Source of the DNA: Deltaproteobacteria bacterium
Lineage (GTDB): Bacteria; Myxococcota_A; UBA9042
NCBI GenBank assembly: GCA_020632665.1
Contig: JACKFC010000001.1
Coordinates: forward strand, 62,001-126,000
Length of the DNA stretch: 64,000 nucleotides
Reading direction: 5' to 3'
The translations under genes were made by a program, and so were the position numbers. The first letter of the stretch is position 1. Each line of letters opens with the position of its first letter. Positions 16,477 to 24,442 of this stretch are shown in pieces. The notes below the pieces were generated by a model. The model was not told where the DNA came from, did not search any database, and saw nothing but the letters and a program-made list of their open reading frames with translations.

Positions 16477-18246
16477 ATGCGTTTTACTTGCCCGGCCTGC
16501 ACCAAATCCTACCGCCTGACCCGCGAGCATCTCGGTGCTTCGGGCGGTGCCAAGATCAAGTGTCCGAACTGCGCCAAGGTCGTGCGGGTGCAGCTTGGCG
16601 AGGGCGATACCCTCCACGCCGAGTTGGCCACGGCCTCCGGCGCGCACCAGCCGAACCCGGCGCGCACCACCGGCGCCCAGCGCCCCGCCGCACGGCAGAC
16701 GGCGGCTGCGGGCAGCGGCGCCCCGATCTGGCACGTCGCGGTCGGCAAGTCGGCCCAGGGCCCGATGACCGTCGCGCAGATGCAGGCGCTGATCGACAAG
16801 CACGAGATCGACCTCAACGCCCTGGGCTGGCGCAAAGGGATGGCGAACTGGACACGGCTCTCGGAGATCGCCGAGCTCGCCGGGCAGCTCAGGGCCGCAC
16901 TGAGTGCGCCAGCAGCCGATCCAGCGGGTCAGGACCACGGCGGCGACGCGCCGACAGTGATGGCCGACGTCGTGCCGGGCGGCGAGGACGAAGGCGACGA
17001 TTTCCACGTCGCCTCGACCCTCAAGCCCACCGCCGGGCGGACCACCGGTGGTGCCCTGCCCCGCGGCCGCGCCGCACCGGGACTCCAGGCCGGAGGTGCG
17101 CAGGCGCAGCCGGCCGCTCAGGCCAAGCCCCAGCCGGCAGCTCAGGCCAAGCCCCAGCCGGCCGCTCAGGCCAAGCCCCAGCCGGCCGCTCAGGCCAAGC
17201 CCCAGCCGGCCGCTCAGGCCAAGCCCCAGCCGGCCCAGCCGCAGCCGGCCGCTCAGGCCAAGCCCCAGCCGGCCGCGGCCAAGACCAGCGGCGGCATGTT
17301 CCCGTCGTCGGCAGCCGACGCCGGCCCCGGCGCCGCGGCGCACTCGGCGAGCTTCTTCGACGCAGGCGACGCGCTCGCCGACGTCGAGCTCGCGCTTCCC
17401 GACCCGAACAAGCACAAGCCGACCAAAGAGGAGTACCAGAACCTGCTGCAGGAGTTCTCGGTCATGTTCCGCCTCGACAAGCGGGGCAAGCGGCAGAAGG
17501 TCGCGATCGCGGTGGTGCTCTCGTTGCTGGTCGTGGGCGTGATCGCCTTCGGCGTCATCCTCTACCTGCAAGGTCAGCAGCGGCAGGCACTGATCCGTGA
17601 CAGCAAGACGATCCTCGCGGTGTTCAGCCTGGACTACCAGACCTCGGTCACGGTCAACCTGACCCGCGAGGCAGAGGAAGAAGCGGAGAAGACCGGCCAG
17701 AAGGTCGAAGGCGCGCCCGCCGGCACCCGCACGACGTCGCGGCTCGCCGAGGCGCTGCGCAGCAAGATCAAGGAGAAGCGCGTGCAGCGGACCGCGGGCG
17801 GCGGCGGCGGCGGTGGATCGCGGCAGCCGGTGCGGATCGCTGCCGGTGGCGGCGGCAACAACGGCCCGAAGCTGACCAAGGAGCAGATCGAGGCGGCGCA
17901 AGCTGCGGCGAAAGAGGCGATGGCGCGTTCGCTGGGCAGCGTCGGCGGTCGTCAGGAGCGCGTCGTCGGCGCGGGCCTCGGTACGTCCCAGGTGACGAAC
18001 TCGCAGCTCCGCGGCATGTGCAGCGCGGCGGCCGGCGATCTGCGCGCCTGCTCGCGCACCTACGCCGGCGAGGCGCCCTTCACCGCCAGCGTCCACATCA
18101 ACACGGCCGGCAATATCGACAAGGTCGACGCCAAGGTCGGCGGCTCGCGCAACGCGGAGCTCTCGACCTGCGCGCTCTCGAAGTTGAGCAAGAAGCGCTT
18201 CGGCTTGCAGGACAAAGAGACGACCTACAACTGCCAGGTGAACTAG
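16477..18246 (+). CDS. AgmX/GltJ-like protein: zinc ribbon, GYF domain, Pro/Ala/Lys repeats, one TM, AgmX C-terminal domain
   Basis: The 589-aa product has the domain order of the Myxococcus gliding-motility protein AgmX/GltJ. A C4 zinc ribbon carries Cys 5, 8, 29 and 32. A GYF_2-like domain (about 84-131, IWHVAVGKSAQGPMTVAQMQ) follows. A linker at about 209-267 holds five to six near-identical AQAKPQPA units. One transmembrane helix (about 342-364) precedes a periplasmic region with Gly-rich stretches. The C-terminal domain (SQLRGMCSAAAGDLRACSR onward) ends in paired Cys residues. In Myxococcus GltJ, the cytoplasmic zinc ribbon and GYF domains interact with the motility machinery. I chose the start at 16477 because GAGG lies 6 bases upstream and MRFTCPAC matches the zinc-ribbon family; the ATG at 16471 directly abuts the GAGG. 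No other Agl/Glt gene is in view, so a gliding role is inference. Confidence 0.75.
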   Translation: MRFTCPACTKSYRLTREHLGASGGAKIKCPNCAKVVRVQLGEGDTLHAELATASGAHQPNPARTTGAQRPAARQTAAAGSGAPIWHVAVGKSAQGPMTVAQMQALIDKHEIDLNALGWRKGMANWTRLSEIAELAGQLRAALSAPAADPAGQDHGGDAPTVMADVVPGGEDEGDDFHVASTLKPTAGRTTGGALPRGRAAPGLQAGGAQAQPAAQAKPQPAAQAKPQPAAQAKPQPAAQAKPQPAAQAKPQPAQPQPAAQAKPQPAAAKTSGGMFPSSAADAGPGAAAHSASFFDAGDALADVELALPDPNKHKPTKEEYQNLLQEFSVMFRLDKRGKRQKVAIAVVLSLLVVGVIAFGVILYLQGQQRQALIRDSKTILAVFSLDYQTSVTVNLTREAEEEAEKTGQKVEGAPAGTRTTSRLAEALRSKIKEKRVQRTAGGGGGGGSRQPVRIAAGGGGNNGPKLTKEQIEAAQAAAKEAMARSLGSVGGRQERVVGAGLGTSQVTNSQLRGMCSAAAGDLRACSRTYAGEAPFTASVHINTAGNIDKVDAKVGGSRNAELSTCALSKLSKKRFGLQDKETTYNCQVN

Positions 18247-18318
18247 CGCGATTGAATCGCTGGGCACGCCGCCTCGTCGGATGGACATGCCGCGGCGCGG
18301 CTTCCGAGGAGACGAGAG

Positions 18319-19002
18319 ATGGTCGGCCACACCCACGCACGAATGATGATCCACCGCGTAGCCCGCGTCGGCGCGTTGCTGCTCGCCTGCGCGGCCCTTC
18401 TCGGCAGCCCCGAGGCACACGCGCAGGAGAGCAAGACCGAGCTCTCGATCCTCGGTTTCACCAAGGACGCCAAGCAGATGCTGGTCAAGATCGACGATAT
18501 CAACGTCGGCCTGGCGCTGCGTCTCTACGACGTCGAGACCGGTGAGCCGATCAAGAAAGCGCGGCTGGTCGAATACACCCGTGGCGACGAGGTCGCGACG
18601 ATCAAGAAGGCCCGCAAGCGCTACAAGATCGTCGACGAGGGCATCGAGTCGATGAAGACCGCAGACGAGACCATCGTCTTCTTCGGTGTCGAGAAGGGTG
18701 AGAACCTGGTCATCGCCGCGACCGACTACAAGCGACTCGGCAAAGTCATGGACGTCGCGCTGAAATTCGACCCGGAGACGAAGAAGAAGGCCACCGCGCG
18801 GCTGAAGTCGATCTTCTGGACCACCGACCGCAAGACCATGGTCTTGGTCGTGCATCAGAAGATCCAGGGCTCGTTCCTCTACGAGAAGGACTACTTCCAC
18901 GCCGTGCCCTTCAGCAAGCGTCGGATCATGTGGGTCGAGCCCGAGAAGAAGAAGGAAGAGAAGAAAGAGGAGAAAGAAGACAAGGGTTGGTGGCCGTTCT
19001 GA
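18319..19002 (+). CDS. Secreted protein of unknown function
   Basis: The 227-aa product has a signal peptide with a hydrophobic core GALLLACAALLGS and a likely AHA-QE cleavage site near residue 35. The mature part is rich in Lys and charged residues and ends in a low-complexity stretch of Lys and Glu (KKKEEKKEEKEDKG) before WWPF. I recognise no family. The start at 18319 has GGAG about 7 bases upstream. It follows the AgmX-like gene by 72 bp and overlaps the probable start of the ABC exporter, suggesting co-transcription. A periplasmic partner of the AgmX-like protein is possible but speculative. Confidence 0.7.
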   Translation: MVGHTHARMMIHRVARVGALLLACAALLGSPEAHAQESKTELSILGFTKDAKQMLVKIDDINVGLALRLYDVETGEPIKKARLVEYTRGDEVATIKKARKRYKIVDEGIESMKTADETIVFFGVEKGENLVIAATDYKRLGKVMDVALKFDPETKKKATARLKSIFWTTDRKTMVLVVHQKIQGSFLYEKDYFHAVPFSKRRIMWVEPEKKKEEKKEEKEDKGWWPF

Positions 19003-20795
19003 GCACGAACCCCAGCACCACCGGGCGCAGCAACCGGGCGCTCCTGCTGCGGCTGTGGCGCTACGCACGGCAGGACGCGTCCTGGCTCGCCTTGGGGCTG
19101 GTGGCGGTGCCGATGATGAGCCTCGCCGGCTTGGCGCAGCCGTGGCTGATCAAAGAGGCCATCGACGGGCCGATCCTCGCCGCGCTCGACCCGGCAAAGG
19201 CCAAGGCAGACGCCTGGTCGCTGGAGTGGATCTCGCTCTGCTTCCTCGGCGCGGTCGTCGGCGAATACCTGCTCCGCGGCACCCAGCTCTACGCCCTGCA
19301 ATTGCTCGGCTACCGCGCGCTCGAGCGGCTCCGGCGGGCGATCTTCGAGGGCGTGATCGGGCAGGGTCTGGGCTTTTTCGACCGTCGCTCGACCGGCTCG
19401 CTGTTGTCACGTTCGACCAACGACGTCGAGGCGCTCGGCGAGGTCCTGGCCTTCGGCATCGTCGGGATCGTCGGCGACGTCATCGATATCGTCGCGATCG
19501 GCGCGGCGATGCTGCTGCTCGACGTCCACCTCACCTTGGTCAGCCTGATCGTGGCGCCCTTCGTGGTGCTCTTGGTCAACCGCTTCCGCGCTGGCCTGCG
19601 CCATTGGTCGGCCGAAATTCGGGTCGCCAACGCCGCGTCCGCCGGCTATTTCAGCGAGGCGCTCTCGGGTCGCGCGATCGTCCAGCAGTCCGGACGCGAG
19701 GCGCAGACCCTGAAGGAATACAAGGCGCTGAATCACCGCTACCTTCGTGCCTACCACCGCGCCAACTGGTACGACGCCTCGCTCTACGCGATCATGGACG
19801 GCGTCGCCGGCCTCTCGGTCGCGGCCCTGGTCTGGTACGGCGCGGGGCAGAACCTGCAAGGCGCGGTGAGCTTGGGCCTGCTGGTCGCGTTCATCCAATA
19901 CATCCAGCGGCTCTTCGTGCCGGTGCGCGAGCTCTCCGGCAAGGTCGCGACGATCGAGCGCGCGCTGGCGTCGTTGGACCGCATCTTCGACCTCCTCGAC
20001 GTCGACGAGACGATCCCGGAGGGCGAGCACGCACCGCCGCAGGTCGACGGCGCCGTCCGCTTCGACGGCCTGACATTCGCCTACCGCAAGGGCGACGGGC
20101 CGGTGCTGGAAGACGTCGGGCTCGACATCACGCCCGGTGAGGTCGTCGCGTTGGTCGGACCGACCGGCTCCGGCAAGTCGACCATCGGCAAGCTGCTCTG
20201 TCGGCTCTACGAGGCCCCGGACGGCACGGTGGCGATCGACGGCGTCCCGGTCGAGCAGTGGCGGCGCAGCGCGCTCCGCTCGGCGATCGGCGTGGTGGCG
20301 CAGGACGTGGTCGTCTTCTCCGGCACGGTTCGCGACAACGTCACGCTCGGGCGCGACGGCATCGACGATGGGCGGGTCCTCGCTGCGCTGAAAGATGCCC
20401 GCCTCGCCGAGCGGGTCGAACGGATGGGCGGCCTCGACGCCCGCATCGCCGAGCACGGCGCCAACCTCTCGACCGGCGAACGACAGCTGCTCTCGATCGC
20501 GCGGGTGCTGGTCGGCGATCCGCCGATCGTGGTGCTCGACGAGGCCACCGCCAATGTCGACCCGATCACCGAGCGCGACGTGACCGCGGCGATCGACAGG
20601 ATGCTACAGCGCCGCACGGTCTTGGTGGTGGCGCACCGACTCTCGACCATCCGGCGCGCCGACCGCATCGTCGTCTTGGTTCGCGGCCGGATCGCGGAAC
20701 AGGGTCGACACGAAGAACTCCTCGCCCGCGGCGGCGTCTATGCCGAATTGGTGGCCTCCTCGCTGCAAGGCGCCGAGGCGAGCCCCGCCGGTTGA
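18990..20795 (+). CDS. ABC exporter, fused permease-ATPase (MsbA/lipid or drug type)
   Basis: The product is a 601-aa half-transporter that would act as a homodimer in the inner membrane. The six-helix exporter domain (about 20-325) precedes the nucleotide-binding domain. The latter has Walker A GPTGSGKSTIGK, Q-loop VAQDVVVFSG, signature LSTGERQLL, Walker B IVVLDEATANVD and H-loop VAHRLSTIRRADR. The signature reads LSTGE rather than the common LSGGQ, which is tolerated in this class. The start is uncertain: GTG at 18990 overlaps the preceding stop by 13 bp and begins VAVLSTNPSTT, just before the membrane domain; an earlier GTG at 18930 only adds charged sequence out of frame with the upstream gene. 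The substrate cannot be told from sequence. Confidence 0.88.
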   Translation: MAVLSTNPSTTGRSNRALLLRLWRYARQDASWLALGLVAVPMMSLAGLAQPWLIKEAIDGPILAALDPAKAKADAWSLEWISLCFLGAVVGEYLLRGTQLYALQLLGYRALERLRRAIFEGVIGQGLGFFDRRSTGSLLSRSTNDVEALGEVLAFGIVGIVGDVIDIVAIGAAMLLLDVHLTLVSLIVAPFVVLLVNRFRAGLRHWSAEIRVANAASAGYFSEALSGRAIVQQSGREAQTLKEYKALNHRYLRAYHRANWYDASLYAIMDGVAGLSVAALVWYGAGQNLQGAVSLGLLVAFIQYIQRLFVPVRELSGKVATIERALASLDRIFDLLDVDETIPEGEHAPPQVDGAVRFDGLTFAYRKGDGPVLEDVGLDITPGEVVALVGPTGSGKSTIGKLLCRLYEAPDGTVAIDGVPVEQWRRSALRSAIGVVAQDVVVFSGTVRDNVTLGRDGIDDGRVLAALKDARLAERVERMGGLDARIAEHGANLSTGERQLLSIARVLVGDPPIVVLDEATANVDPITERDVTAAIDRMLQRRTVLVVAHRLSTIRRADRIVVLVRGRIAEQGRHEELLARGGVYAELVASSLQGAEASPAG

Positions 20796-20881
20796 CGCTC
20801 CGCCGGTTGACGCCGTGCCCGGGCTCCGCTTCGATTCGCCGCTGATCGCCCGAAAGGGCCGCTCAGCCCCATGGAGAGACG
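20796..20881. other. Short intergenic region with a 15-bp tandem duplication
   Basis: CCGCCGGTTGACGCT at 20785-20799 is immediately repeated as CCGCCGGTTGACGCC at 20800-20814. The first copy contains the stop codon of the ABC exporter, so the duplication supplies a second in-frame stop. The hisS ribosome-binding site GGAG lies at the right end. Confidence 0.6.
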
Positions 20882-22222
20882 ATGTCCAAGCCTTCCATCA
20901 CCCCGCGCACGCTCAAGGGCTTCCGCGACTACCTGCCGACCGAGATGGCACCGCGGCGCGACATGATCGCGCAGATCGAGGCGACCTTCCGCCGCCACGG
21001 CTTCGCCCCGCTGGACACGCCTGCCCTCGAATACGCCGAGATCCTGACCGGCAAATACGGCGAAGAGGGCGACAAGCTGCTCTACCGCTTCCGCGACAAC
21101 GGCGACCGCGACGTGGCGTTGCGCTACGACCTGACGGTGCCGCTGGCCCGGTTGATGGCGCAACACGGCGGCACGCTGCCTTCACCGTTCCGCCGCTACC
21201 ACGTCGGCACCGTCTGGCGCGCCGACAAGCCGCAGCGCGGGCGCTTCCGTGAGTTCGTGCAATGCGACGCCGACCTCTGCGGCCACAACTCCGCGATCGC
21301 CGACGCCGAGATCCTCACCGTAGGGCTCGAGGTTCTGGCCGCGCTCGGCGTCCGCGACGCCTGCATCCACGTCAACCACCGCTACGTGTTGACCGGCCTG
21401 ATCGAGGCGGCCGGCGTGCCGGAGGACGCCGCCGGCAGCGTGATCCGCGCGGTCGACAAGCTCGACAAGATCGGCCCGGACGGCGTCGCCGACGAGATCG
21501 TGCGGGTCGCGGGCGTCGACGCAGAGACGGCGCGGCGGGTGCTCGACGTCTTCGCCGAGGCGACCGACCTCGACGCGCTGGACGCGATCCTCGAGCGCGC
21601 CGGCGCGAGCGGCGACAAGCGGGCGAATTCCGTCGGCCGGCTGCGCGACGTCTTCGCCCTGGTCGAGGCTGCCGGGCACGGCGCGATGGTCCGCTTCGAC
21701 GCCAGCATCGCGCGAGGCTTGGATTACTACACCGGCATCATCTACGAGACGCGGCTCACCGATCCGAAGGTGGCCGGGGTCGGCGCGGTGATGAGCGGCG
21801 GGCGCTACGATCACCTGATCGGCACCTTCGGCAAGACCGAAGTCCCCGCGGTCGGCATCTCGCTCGGGCTGGACCGCCTGCTCGCCGCGCTGCGCGAGTT
21901 GGGCCTCGCGGCAGACGGACGGCTGGGCGCGGACGTCTTCGTCGCAATGTTCGGCAAGGACGACGGCGCCGACGCGATGGCGGCGGCTGCCGAGCTGCGC
22001 GCGGCCGGCATCTCCACCGAGTTGGCCACCGAGTTGGGCAAACTCGGCAAGCAGTTCAAGGCCGCGGATCGGCGCGGCTGCCGCGCTGCCGTGGTCGTCG
22101 CACCGGGTGAGCGGGCCCGCGGCGAGATCGTCGTCAAGTCGCTGCAGAGCGGAGAGCAGCGTGCCGTCGCTCGGACGGCGTTGGTCGAAGCGGTGCGTGA
22201 CGCGCTGGCCACCTCCGCTTGA
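20882..22222 (+). CDS. hisS: Histidyl-tRNA synthetase
   Basis: This class II synthetase charges tRNA-His. The 446-aa product carries motif 1 (near PLDTPALEYAEIL), motif 2 (PFRRYHVGTVWRADKPQRGRFREFVQCDAD), the His-specific motif RGLDYYTGIIYE, and motif 3 (GISLGLDRLLAAL), followed by the C-terminal anticodon-binding domain. Length is slightly above the usual 420-430 aa. The start ATG has GGAGAGACG directly upstream. The gene for its cognate tRNA-His lies about 9 kb away on the other strand. Confidence 0.95.
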   Translation: MSKPSITPRTLKGFRDYLPTEMAPRRDMIAQIEATFRRHGFAPLDTPALEYAEILTGKYGEEGDKLLYRFRDNGDRDVALRYDLTVPLARLMAQHGGTLPSPFRRYHVGTVWRADKPQRGRFREFVQCDADLCGHNSAIADAEILTVGLEVLAALGVRDACIHVNHRYVLTGLIEAAGVPEDAAGSVIRAVDKLDKIGPDGVADEIVRVAGVDAETARRVLDVFAEATDLDALDAILERAGASGDKRANSVGRLRDVFALVEAAGHGAMVRFDASIARGLDYYTGIIYETRLTDPKVAGVGAVMSGGRYDHLIGTFGKTEVPAVGISLGLDRLLAALRELGLAADGRLGADVFVAMFGKDDGADAMAAAAELRAAGISTELATELGKLGKQFKAADRRGCRAAVVVAPGERARGEIVVKSLQSGEQRAVARTALVEAVRDALATSA

Positions 22223-22254
22223 CCGTAGCGGCGGCAGTCGCAGAGATTGAGGCC

Positions 22255-23439
22255 ATGATCACGAGCACGCACAGCCGGGAGCAGCAGGACACGGCCTGGA
22301 TCGTGCGCTGGGCCGTGCTCGTGCTGCTGGCGTCCACCGCGGCGTGCGCGCGACCACAGCAGGTGACCCGGGTCGAGCTCGATCCGGTCGAGATCAAGGC
22401 CCGGCAGACTCCGGACGGACCGAAGGCCTTCGTCCGCGACTTCAAGGTCCTCTACGACGAAGCGATGGCCCACTACGACGGCGGCCGCTGGGCCGAGGCG
22501 GTCGAGACCTTCGAGATCTTGGCCCGCGAGTTTCCGCAGCACGAGGGCTCGGGCGTCGCGGCCTTCAACTGTGGCCTCGCCCTGCTCCGCTTGGGCAAGC
22601 CGCTGGAGGCGGCCAAGCGCTTTCGCGACGCGATTCGGCACGGCCAGGGCAGCCGAGACGCGCGCGACGCGGTCTTCCTCTTGGCGGAATCGCTGGAGCT
22701 CGCCGGACGCCACGCCGCGGCGGCGCGGATCTTCGCCGCGGCGGTGGAAGACCCGACGATCGAACGGATCATGGGCGGCCGACTCGGTCTGCTCGATCGC
22801 CTCGAGGCGACCGCGCGCTGCGGGCTGGCGCTGAAGGCGGCAGGCGACGTCCACGGCGCCGACAAGGCGCTGCGCAAGGTCCAGCGCTTCTACGAGGACC
22901 ATCGCGAGATCCGCATGGTCGAAGAGAGCGAGTGGGTGGTCCGCAGCTTCCACGAGCGCGGCGAGATCTACCGCGAACTCTTCGAGAGCATCCGCTTCAA
23001 GCTGCCAGTAGAGCGGATGGCGCGCGACCTCGAGGACAAGGCCAACCTCTTCCTCAAAGCCCAGGCCGCGTATTTCCGCTCGGTCCGACTGCACCACCGC
23101 AAGTGGTCGCTGGCCTCGGGCTTCCGCATCGGCGGACTCTACGAGCGCTTGATCAAGGATATTTACGAGGCGGAGGTCCCCGACGACCTCGACGCCGAGA
23201 TGGTGCAGGCCTACCGGGAAGAGCTGTTCAAGCACACGAGCAAGCTGGCGCGGCGTGCGGTGACGGTCTACCGCGAGAATATCGCCCTGGCCCAGCGCAT
23301 GGGCGTCGGCAGCGAGTGGGTCGAGAAGAGCAAGGCGTCGCTGGCGAAGATGGAAGAGCTGCTCGATCGCGAAGAAAAGAACACCCGCCGTCGCGAACAG
23401 CAGGCCCGCGACAACGCCGCGAAGGTCCGACGCCGCTGA
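22255..23439 (+). CDS. TPR-repeat lipoprotein of unknown function
   Basis: The 394-aa product has an N-terminal helix (AWIVRWAVLVLLASTAAC) that ends in a plausible but non-ideal lipobox (TAAC). Two to three tetratricopeptide-like helical hairpins follow (GGRWAEAVETFEILAREFP, FNCGLALLRLGKPLEAAKRFRDAI), then charged helical sequence to the end. TPR lipoproteins act as scaffolds, often at the outer membrane in this group. I chose ATG 22255, which places the signal sequence near the N-terminus; a TTG at 22219 overlapping the hisS stop would add 12 residues. The partner is unknown. Confidence 0.75.
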   Translation: MITSTHSREQQDTAWIVRWAVLVLLASTAACARPQQVTRVELDPVEIKARQTPDGPKAFVRDFKVLYDEAMAHYDGGRWAEAVETFEILAREFPQHEGSGVAAFNCGLALLRLGKPLEAAKRFRDAIRHGQGSRDARDAVFLLAESLELAGRHAAAARIFAAAVEDPTIERIMGGRLGLLDRLEATARCGLALKAAGDVHGADKALRKVQRFYEDHREIRMVEESEWVVRSFHERGEIYRELFESIRFKLPVERMARDLEDKANLFLKAQAAYFRSVRLHHRKWSLASGFRIGGLYERLIKDIYEAEVPDDLDAEMVQAYREELFKHTSKLARRAVTVYRENIALAQRMGVGSEWVEKSKASLAKMEELLDREEKNTRRREQQARDNAAKVRRR

Positions 23440-23460
23440 GGTCCTGCAGCAGGAGCGACG

Positions 23461-24435
23461 ATGAGCAACGATACCCTCCGCTATATCCGCCACGACACCA
23501 CACGCCGCTTCGGCGACGGAAAGCGCACCCGCGCCGGCTTGATGGGCAACAAGGTCGTCAACCTCGACGGCAACCCGGCGAGCCATACGGTCCGTGCGGT
23601 CCTGCTCGGCGTGGCCTGCGACCGCGGCGTCGGTCTGGGCGCTGGGCGAATCGGCAGCGCCGACGGACCGATGCGCTTCCGCGACGCGTTCTGGCGGACG
23701 ATGGCGCCCGAAGGTTGGGGCCCAGGGGCTCTGCTGGACGCCGGCGATCTCGTCAGCGCCGGTCGAACCGACGAGACCCACGCCCGCCTCTCCGAGGTCG
23801 TGGCGGTGCTGCGGGGGCGCTTCCCGCAAGCGCGCCTGGTGGTGGTCGGTGGCGGCCAGGACGCCCTCTATGGCGACGTGCTGGGCTTTTCGCGCTGGTG
23901 CCGGAAAGAGGGGCTTGCTGGGCGCTTGGGCCTGGTCCACGTCGACGCGCAGCCCGACGCCTCGGACCATGAAGGCGAACCGCACGACCGCACGGCGCTG
24001 CGCCGCATCCTGCGCGAACCGGCGGCGGGGATCGCCGGCGAGGACGTGGTCGCCTGGGGCCTGCAGCAGGTGGTCTCGCAGCCAGCGCAGCTCGAGTTCC
24101 TCCGCAACCAGGGCGTGACGCTGCACTACCAACCGGACCATCCCGGCAAGGCGAGCCTGACCGACGAGGTCGATCGCTTGCTCGGCGAGGTTGACGGGCT
24201 CTCGATGTCGGTCGACCTCGGAGCCTTCTCGCAGGCGGTCGCGCCGGGCGTCAGCGAGCCGATCGCGATCGGCATCGACCCGGGCCAGGTGGCGCGTGCG
24301 TTGGGACGCCTGGGCGCGGCCGAGCGGCCGACCTCGGTCTCGATCTGGGGCCTGAATCCGCGCTTCGATCGCGACGGAGCCACGGCGCGGCTCGCGGCAC
24401 GGCTCGCGTGGAGCTACGTCTGCGGTCGTCCGTAG
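23461..24435 (+). CDS. Arginase/formimidoylglutamase-fold protein lacking three of six metal ligands (probable pseudoenzyme)
   Basis: The 324-aa product follows the ureohydrolase plan (arginase, agmatinase, HutG). Its three metal-binding motifs are recognisable but altered. The GGGHD motif reads GGGQD (Gln133 for the Mn-binding His), D-A-H-x-D reads DAQPD (Gln164 for His; Asp162 and Asp166 kept), and S-x-D-x-D reads SVDLG (Asp252 kept, Gly254 for the second Asp). The downstream APGVSEPIAIG matches the HutG-like APGVSAP signature, which supports the family call. With both His ligands and one Asp gone, a binuclear Mn site is unlikely. Its stop is 7 bp from the convergent lon stop. It may bind a ligand or act as a regulator, which is inference. 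Confidence 0.75.
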   Translation: MSNDTLRYIRHDTTRRFGDGKRTRAGLMGNKVVNLDGNPASHTVRAVLLGVACDRGVGLGAGRIGSADGPMRFRDAFWRTMAPEGWGPGALLDAGDLVSAGRTDETHARLSEVVAVLRGRFPQARLVVVGGGQDALYGDVLGFSRWCRKEGLAGRLGLVHVDAQPDASDHEGEPHDRTALRRILREPAAGIAGEDVVAWGLQQVVSQPAQLEFLRNQGVTLHYQPDHPGKASLTDEVDRLLGEVDGLSMSVDLGAFSQAVAPGVSEPIAIGIDPGQVARALGRLGAAERPTSVSIWGLNPRFDRDGATARLAARLAWSYVCGRP

Positions 24436-24442
24436 CCGAGTT

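Noticed and set aside
17101..17275. Direct repeats resembling a CRISPR array or satellite
   Set aside because: The repeats are in frame and encode the AQAKPQPA linker of the AgmX-like protein; there are no unique spacers.
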